This document shows, piece by piece, positions 57,255-64,000 of a stretch of DNA of 64,000 bases (the stretch's first letter is position 1; each line of letters opens with the position of its first letter). This stretch comes from Mimachlamys varia (taxonomy: Eukaryota; Mollusca; Bivalvia; Pectinida; Pectinidae). The translations under genes were made by a program, and so were the position numbers. The notes under the pieces are model-generated. The model saw nothing but the letters and a program-made list of their open reading frames with translations. It did not search any database and was not told the DNA's origin. The DNA is taken from contig OX392527.1 of assembly GCA_947623455.1 (NCBI GenBank), positions 49,272,401 to 49,336,400 of the forward strand, given 5' to 3'.

Positions 57255-57545
57255 TTAGTGTTATTTGCCTCCTTCCGAAAGCGAGGATCTTGTGGCGACT
57301 TTATCCAGTACTTCTCAAGGAATAGCGATAACAAATTATTACTCAAAATCCAAGATGGCCGCATGTCGGCCATATTGTTTATCGAATCAGTCCAGAAATG
57401 GACAATGCACAACCAGGCACCAAAAGGAACCCACACTTTAAATTTCAGAATGATCCATCCAGTATTTTTAAGAAATAGCGATAACAAAACTATTACTCAC
57501 CAATCCAAGATGGCCGCATGGAACACAAAACGGAAGTCGCCTAAC
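57255..57545. repeat. Tandem repeat, 154-bp period, about two units
   Basis: CCAGTA ... AATAGCGATAACAAA ... ATCCAAGATGGCCGCATG begins at 57305 and 57459. GGCCATATTGTTTATCGAAT and GCACAACCAGGCACCAAAAG lie between them. The frames on both strands follow this repeat. It resembles a common bivalve repeat of about 155-160 bp, from memory. Confidence 0.8.
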
Positions 57546-58510
57546 AAAGTCACATAATTCTACTACATTATACAAATTGTAACAGCCTGTTATCTTGCAA
57601 TGGTCGTCTGGAAGCGAGAATTTTTCCCCTGAGTACTGTTACAATGTACTTTAATTAAACCTGTTGAATCCAAACATGTCGTGACCTGACGACTTACGAC
57701 CTTGCAATAACATTAGTCAAATAAAAACCGGAAGCCTAGGTAGACGCCGCCAACATGTAAGTAAAGAAATTATATTAACGTTTTTTTTTTCAGTTTAATA
57801 TGTAACGCATTTTATACCCCGCAAAATATCCCCGATTCTGAATATTTTCTGCAAGCTTATTCTGTCCAAGAACCTGTCTGATATAGGTTATTTGATTCTT
57901 TGACCAATAATATCTGCACCAGCTATGCTTCCGATCTGCGAGATTTAATCACTGACATTACGATTGTCACTAGACATCGTGGAGATAGGCAGGTTATTAT
58001 TCCGATTGTAACTTAACTATATGTTATTGAGATCGGAACGTTCCGTATCCATTGTCATAACAATATATCCGACGGGGGAATATTGATGTCGCGGTGCTAT
58101 ATCACTGAGCCGTAGGGAATCATGTCTGCTGGACTTGGAAGTGCACATGCGTGAAGGCGGGAGGTCAGCGATTTAGTATCAGCAAAGATTGTTACGATAT
58201 GCTGTTAGGCATTTTCGAAAGAAATAAATAGTCCAACACAATTGATTTTGCATGTCGGCGACAAAAGCTAAAACCCTTCAGCAGAAATAAGTTATCAACC
58301 GCTTTGGGATAATGGTAGACGTTTTATGCGAATCATTTACTTCGTTGAAACGCGATTTTGATTCCGACATGTTTCCCAGGTGTCTTTTAAAGAAACACCA
58401 AAAGTGGTATGATACACTTTTATTATTTTTGTGTTTTTTTTTGTCGTTGTGTTATTGTTATTTTCTTTAATATTTAATATACTCTAGAGATAATCAAATT
58501 GGTTCTCTGA
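57546..58510. other. Mostly unique, possible small MITE
   Basis: GTTATCTTGCAATGGTCGT (57589) and the complement of GTTATTGCAAGGTCGT (ending about 57712) may be ends of a small decayed inverted-repeat element. The rest shows nothing. Confidence 0.3.
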
Positions 58511-58752
58511 TACCTTTAACTTATTTTCGCGTTCGATTAATTTTCGCGTAGCTCGCGGTTGATTGAAACTCATGAAAATTAAACGTCGCGAAATAGTTTC
58601 AATCAGACGTAAGCCAAATGTTGGAGTACTGTACTGTATTGTACGTAGGATTTATGACCGTATCTATCGCGAAATTAAATTGCGGCGAAATAGGCTTTCA
58701 AATGAAAACGCGAAATTAAGTCGCAGCGAAAATAAATTGGCTTACAGTACGT
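58511..58752. mobile_element. TTTCGCG-type MITE, copy 2
   Basis: The left end ACCTTTAACTTATTTTCGCG pairs with the complement of the right end (GTAAGCCAATTTATTTTCGC). Internal GATTGAAACT and GTTTCAATCAGA match copy 1. The plus-strand frame at 58563-58787 lies within it. Confidence 0.75.
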
Positions 58753-58944
58753 GGTTTGATAAGTGTATCGTATTATTATGCATCTGACTGAAGCGGTATG
58801 TTGGTATAGTCTCCTGCTTGTTTTAGCAAACCCTCCCCCCAACAGTTGCATTACATTACATTGAATTTGTGTTAAACTGTTGTTATGGTTACCAATAAAT
58901 GTTGAGCATTTACATCGTAGTAACTTTGGACTAACAACTATTTT

Positions 58945-59150
58945 ATCCAGGTTCGTTCTGGTTTAGGGTCGCCGCCCATGCCATTCAAAGCTTAAGCACA
59001 TGCGCGTATTACAAAGGAACACGCCAGAAAGCACGAACAATCCGTACCTCTTCATGTTCATTCTGGCTTAGAGTCAGAACCAATACAATTGAAACCTTGA
59101 GCAAACGTATTGCACAGGAGAGCACCAAAAAGTACCAAAAAAATTAATTA
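58945..59150. repeat. Tandem duplication, about 110-bp unit, two diverged copies
   Basis: GGTTCGTTCTGGTTTAGGGT / TGTTCATTCTGGCTTAGAGT start the two units. Both continue with CAATTCAAAGCTTAAGCA-like text, CGTATT, and CACCAGAAAGCACGAA-like text. Confidence 0.7.
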
Positions 59151-59767
59151 GTTTACAATCAAGGTATAAATCAAGAGTGAAATTCAGAGAGTTTGTATGC
59201 CGTAAAATAGATTATATATGGGAGACAAAATAATCATCTGTTTGGTTTGGCTTTAATATAGAATGAGGCAACCAACGTGTGGCTTTTGTACAATCAGCTA
59301 CCTCCATCATCAGTTATCATGCGTTACAATTTAGAATCATAGCAATGCTATTCCGAGGGGGATAAACACCTCACAGGTGTTCAATGCTATTGTATAGAAA
59401 CAAGATGCCATTATATAGAAATGGTTTGGTTATTTAGGATTTTCACAGAATATGAAGATGGGGCCCAGGGATGGTTGGACAGCTCACGTACCACGTGTAA
59501 AGTGGATACCGTCATCGTAACACCTAAGGTCATATTGGGAGGGGCATACGAAAAGATACTACCGAAAAGTTCAAGTGAAATAAGATATGATAGAATTCCG
59601 AAATTGATGAAATTTGAGCAGTATATTGCTTTCAATTCTGTTACTTAAATGTCATCTTAGCTTTAGACGCAAATATAGCACATATCTTTGCTTTGTGTCC
59701 GACATTACACGAATGTTAAGGATATATGCATGTGTCGCATTCTCTTGAAGTTTAGAAGAAGGTTTTT
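59151..59767. other. Unique stretch, no supported gene
   Basis: Overlapping plus and minus frames at 59411-59648 without recognisable motif. The plus frame reads EYEDGAQGWLDSSRTTCKVD in part. Confidence 0.4.
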
Positions 59768-59965
59768 AACCACTGAAATATCGAAAATTCTATAAAAGTG
59801 ATATTTTATACTTATAAAAAATATTATACTTTTTACTTGTGAAAACTATCACATTTTTTAATTTGACCAATCAAAACACTGTTTACAAACGACAATGGGG
59901 AAAATAATATAAAAGAAAAACTGCCCGGATACCTTTTGCCATTACAATGTAATAAACAAAGTTTT
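59768..59965. repeat. AT-rich dispersed repeat, copy 2 (inverted relative to 48405)
   Basis: CCACTGAAATATCGAAAATT, CTATAAAAGTGATATTTTAT, TTGACCAATCAAAACACTGT, TTACAAACGACAATGGG and ATGTAATAAACAAAG match the complement of copy 1. Confidence 0.7.
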
Positions 59966-60053
59966 TAACAGTATTTTCAGTAAATAAGGATTGGACCTCA
60001 TTTTAATTGCGTATACGGTAGTATGTCCGCAGTTGGCAACGAACATATTCTAT

Positions 60054-60166
60054 GGTGCGACTAATATTTTGATGTTTTGTGGCTAATATTTTGATGTTTT
60101 GCGGCTAATATTTTGATGTTTTGCGACTAATATTTTGATATTGCGACTAATATTTTGATGTGCTGC
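60054..60166. repeat. Tandem repeat, about 22-bp unit, five copies
   Basis: Unit GCGGCTAATATTTTGATGTT, then TT; the fourth copy is shortened. Confidence 0.95.
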
Positions 60167-60556
60167 GCCACAGTGGCCCCACTGTTTGGTTATACTGCAG
60201 ACACTGTTAGATATTCTCTATATTCTGCTTAATATCCCCTTAGCTACCTATCCGATTCAGAAATAATAGATGTTTATACACTAGAATGTAATCATATCCT
60301 ATGTTGATCCCTTTGATATTTCTTACATGACACGTTCTAATTCATTCGAACAGTGATACGGCTCAGAATGTACACATGTAACTGATACTCATTTCAAATT
60401 ATTCAATATTTGAAAATTTGGAATATATATAAATGTTTTGATTTAAAGGGGAAGTGCACATCCCACACTGGATTTTGACATTTCTTTCAGACACTTTTTG
60501 GTATTCTCAGTCGCCTCTCCGCTTTACTTATTAGGTTTATGCTTAACATCAATTAT
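60167..60556. other. Unique stretch, nothing recognised
   Basis: No gene seen. CACTGTTAGATATTCTCTAT at 60202 resembles part of the 48405 repeat. Confidence 0.4.
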
Positions 60557-60633
60557 GAGTCCTAGGAGGACGAAACAGCAGTATGGCACAGTTTAATCCA
60601 TTATTTGGCTGAGAGTGTATCTAATTCAAAAGT
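60557..60633 (-). repeat. R2 dispersed repeat, partial copy
   Basis: GAGTCCTAGGAGGACGAAAC, AGCAGTATGGCACAGTTTAA. Confidence 0.75.
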
Positions 60634-63600
60634 ATTAATTTATTCATATATTGGTTGTCCTTTGTACAGTCCTTTGTACAGTCCTTAATTTGTTATAATA
60701 ATTCTCACAATACGCATTTAAGTCGGTTATATATACAATAAACTAAAATGAATTACATTACATTATGTAAATTGTATCTCTAAGATTCATCGATGATGCT
60801 TAGAGCAAACAATTTAAAAAAAAAATTCAAATGTCTGTATTTTATTTGAGCCGAATACTACCTAATTTATAGGAGGGGTTGGTTTCTAGTCGCTTTATCC
60901 AAATCATACTATGGATAGTGATATTAGCATGAGTAGGAAAAATCGACAAATCTTGATCTTGAAGATATGAAATACAAAGACCTGTTTATGCATACTGCGT
61001 TTGTTTGTCAGCTTTAATCAAATCATATGCAAAACAAGAGACGCCTTCCCTAAATGTCTGGTTACTGTTAATAGCTTTGGGATTGTCAGATAAACTATTT
61101 ACATACTCGCGACATGTGTGTTTACATGTAATTGAACAGATACAAGTGATGCTATGAAGTAGGAAGCAATCTGTTACCAGATACAGATGGGATTGTAATG
61201 GAAAACGTGAATTACTAACCGACCCCACTGGTACAGTCAATCTATACCCACAGAGCCGCCTAACGTCATATCACGGTACCACAGTGGATAAACAGTTTCT
61301 GATCATGCTAGTGCCTAACGCAGTGCTTGGTATTAGTTAGATATTAGTTCAATAAGTTCGCTCAGTGCATATTCTATAAAACAATGGTAAAATGAATATG
61401 TGTGTGAAAACATACTGAGACTGAAAGCAAGAACAAATAGAAATACTTTGTATGAGATATAAACGTGAGGTAATAATAACTTTTATTTCTTCCCTTCTCA
61501 TACAGTTAACTACTTCCGTGTTCGTTTCCTTCTGGCATATAGACGGTTTATCTATGTTTTACTGTGTAACTAGGTTTTAGCATATCCGTTTGAAGCTTGT
61601 TGCAATTAGAATCGATATATTGATGAAAAAAATGTAAAAGGAAAAGAATACCGATATTTGACCTTTACTAGCGAGCTTGGCCAAAACGACACAATATGTA
61701 GTAAATCTACATGTTCAAAATGTCATCATTTATGTTGCGTTTCAGGTTATGACAATGCAAAATGTCGCATGAAACAAAAGCGAATAATAATATACTTTAT
61801 AACAACAGGGCGTATGTTATTTGGATCAGCATTTTACTTTATTATGGGAGGTCCCCGTATTTTCCTTCAACATGCTGGCAGACTTTAATACCCTTCTTAT
61901 TGGCATTCTTAGGAATCGCTTTTACATTGCATCGAGATACTATCTGATATTACCACAAACACTTTTCTCCATATGACAGCGATGTAGGGAGCTACTGACA
62001 ACTTCGAAGTACAAAGAAACTTACCAAATTAAATCAAGCTCGGCATTTGATCACCATACGAAAGGGCATCTTCAAAGTGATATCATAACATTGGAAGCCA
62101 GATGCATGTAGTGCCTTTAAGTATCGCTAAGGTATTTAACTACCACTTTGATGTCAATGTCACAGTGCGCCGTCATTATCTTAGCTTAGACTTGCTATTT
62201 ATGTCCGTAGGGAATTTAATGGATGCGCTAATTTATACTCAGGGCAATAGCTGAAAATCATGACAGGAACTTTCTCTAGAAACCCCCATCGTATCTTTGT
62301 TATCAAATTAAGGTAATATACATTCAGTGTAATGAGAACACGAAGTGAATCAACTTTACATTGCTGGGAACGGATAGCAAGCTATCGATAAATATAGCAA
62401 ATGTATCCACCACTGCATATACATTGTAACAAGGCTCAAGCATGCCGTGCTATTTCATATTATTATGACATCTCAGAAATGCGCTCGATCTGAAATGGCA
62501 GAATCCATATCCATTTCACTTCCGCTGTGATGTAATAAACCAGAAGAGAGATATGGAATTGATGCATTAATGCAACTGCCGATTTTTTGTACAGTTAACT
62601 TTTCCTCATATAACTGTACATGTCGTGAAGAATGTATAATAGCCTTAGCTAACCAATCATACAAACTATTTCAGACAACTTTATATGCTATTTAGAGATT
62701 AACTTTTCTTTCGAAATTGAATTGCAGAAATGTAACATTTCGACTTGGACGACATCAAATCGTTAAGACAAGCTTGCATTTGATGCGCTCACAGAAGCAA
62801 GAAAACAATAAATTCTTTACAAACACGCAACACATCAAGACTGCAACAACACAATGGTATTGTGGAAGTTACCTATATAATGTCTTCCACATTAGTTCCA
62901 CTACAGCCCCAGTTTATTCCAATGTAAACTTACAAGGAAGCATCCCAATTAAAATCAAAAGTAGCATGCAAATATGCCCCTTAATGATGACGGACAAAAA
63001 GTCATTTGATTATTTTTTTTAAATTTAATTACAAGGTTTGATTGGATGTATTTGTGCCTTGATTTCACAACAGCTAACCTGAAAAAAATCAAGCCCATAA
63101 AACCTATAACGATATTGCATATTACAAGATCTGTGGACGCCATATAAGTTACAATCTTCTTTTGACCTTCCTGGTATACCACGCTGCTGATGTGAACACC
63201 TGTTTCGACGCCAACGCAATGTTCATAGAAGTCTAATTGCGAATTTCTGAGATATATGACAAAGGGTTCCACAATTGATTGGATCATTTCAAGCCAATTT
63301 CAAAGTGTCTCCACACTGGAATGGGACAAGTTGGCAGCAAGACACCTGATCCGGACATGTTATAACTAATAAACGTCATGGATTTAATTGCCGAAGTGAC
63401 ATTTCCTTGTTTGACACGCCGTCATTTGAACTACGGCGAATACTGGAACAGCGACTATACACTGATTGTTTCTTCTTAATATTTACGTTCTATGGCGATA
63501 ATTATGTATGTGAATTGAAAGGGGGCATCAAAGACGTTTGAGGCGATGCATGTTTAGTCCTGCGTATGGTACTGTTGCTACTGGAAGGAGGTTCCATAGT

Positions 63601-64000
63601 GGTATTTGTTTGGGGGTCAGGAGAAAGTTGGTTTTGTTAGCAGATAGGCGTTTGCATATGTAGGGATGCTATGTACGTGTCTGGTTCTAAGGTTAATTTC
63701 TCAATGTTCGATTGAAGTGTTCCTAAGTAATCTCAACCCCAAGCAAGCCAAGCTTACGAAACATTAAATATTGTCTTGTGATAAATTGAGCTCAAAGTCT
63801 TTAAATGTGTATTAATGCAAGGCAAATGCATCCATGTAACGTTTAGGGCATTTTGTGTAGACGAGAAGACTGAACGCTACGCCTTGCGTACGATGAAATA
63901 TTCTTGTCAAGTATTGGTAGTATTTGCTTAACGGGATAGGAGGAGAAGTCATTATGACCATTAAAACGTTCGACAAAAACAAATGTAAAACATAAATGAA
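60634..64000. other. Unique stretch to right edge, no supported gene
   Basis: Short frames (60986-61240, 61658-61947, 62473-62664, 62717-63022, 62955-63287) overlap on opposite strands or lack motifs. TCCTTTGTACAG is duplicated at 60659-60684. 63540-63640 (GTTGCTACTGGAAGGAGGTT, CCATAGTGGTATTTG) vaguely recalls the 3' end of a LINE, but I cannot support that. Confidence 0.45.

Noticed and set aside
57200..57557. Opposite-strand frames of 95 and 112 codons
   Set aside because: Both follow the 154-bp tandem repeat; there is no known motif.
63540..63640. Possible LINE 3' end
   Set aside because: Only a vague textual resemblance; no reverse transcriptase or endonuclease motif in any frame.
1..64000. 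Viral, bacterial or mitochondrial insertion
   Set aside because: No capsid, polymerase, integrase, rRNA or mitochondrial gene text was seen in either strand.

Overview
The window looks like AT-rich nuclear DNA of a marine bivalve mollusc, most likely a scallop-like species. The reasons are a metazoan Ras-family exon with spliceosomal junctions, tRNA-derived SINEs, many small inverted-repeat elements (MITEs), and several tandem and dispersed repeat types that resemble those I know from bivalve genomes. The species call is inference; no rRNA, mitochondrial or lineage-diagnostic gene is present. Nothing is prokaryotic, and I see no CRISPR array, operon or viral gene.

Layout. 1-7780 is the right part of a giant minisatellite (45/47-bp unit, roughly 170 copies, continuing past the left edge). 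7781-8520 is unique sequence plus a SINE. 8521-8885 (minus strand) is the only confidently recognised coding exon: the first coding exon of a RASD (Dexras/Rhes)-type small GTPase. It carries the P-loop, effector loop and a DTSGNH switch II and ends in a good splice donor. The remaining GTPase motifs are not in the window, so the intron must run through the SINE and the whole minisatellite and out of the left edge. The presumed promoter side lies to the right (about 8950-10500).

From about 11 kb to 64 kb the sequence is gene-poor and dense in repeats. It holds a G-rich minisatellite (11.2-11.5 kb), a near-perfect 85-bp hairpin (11.6 kb), a TTAA-flanked MITE (16.1 kb), a 1.15-kb foldback element (16.7-17.8 kb) and three other MITE families (two CAATCTGAT-type copies, two to three TTTCGCG-type copies, one full and two half GGCCCAGTTGTTC-type copies). 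One GTATTCATGAAAATG-type MITE and one MITE nested inside a SINE are also present. There are five tRNA-Leu/Ser-like SINE copies and one fairly complete plus two partial copies of a second retroposon-like family that shares the SINE tail. Two dispersed families dominate: R1 (about 15 pieces, with a 105-bp core bounded by 13-bp inverted repeats) and R2 (about 10 pieces, about 190 bp). Local tandem arrays occur at 13.3, 14.5, 25.4, 33.5, 41.2, 52.4, 57.3, 58.9 and 60.1 kb.

Three weak exon-like segments on the plus strand (12.0-12.2, 18.2-18.3 and 33.8-34.0 kb) have splice-like borders and could belong to a gene I cannot identify. Most other open reading frames are short, lack homology that I recognise, or fall inside repeats. 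I did not find a new multi-gene system. The most notable items are the intron-sized minisatellite with about two GATA motifs per unit, the R1 family architecture, the tail shared by two retroposon families, and the foldback and hairpin structures.
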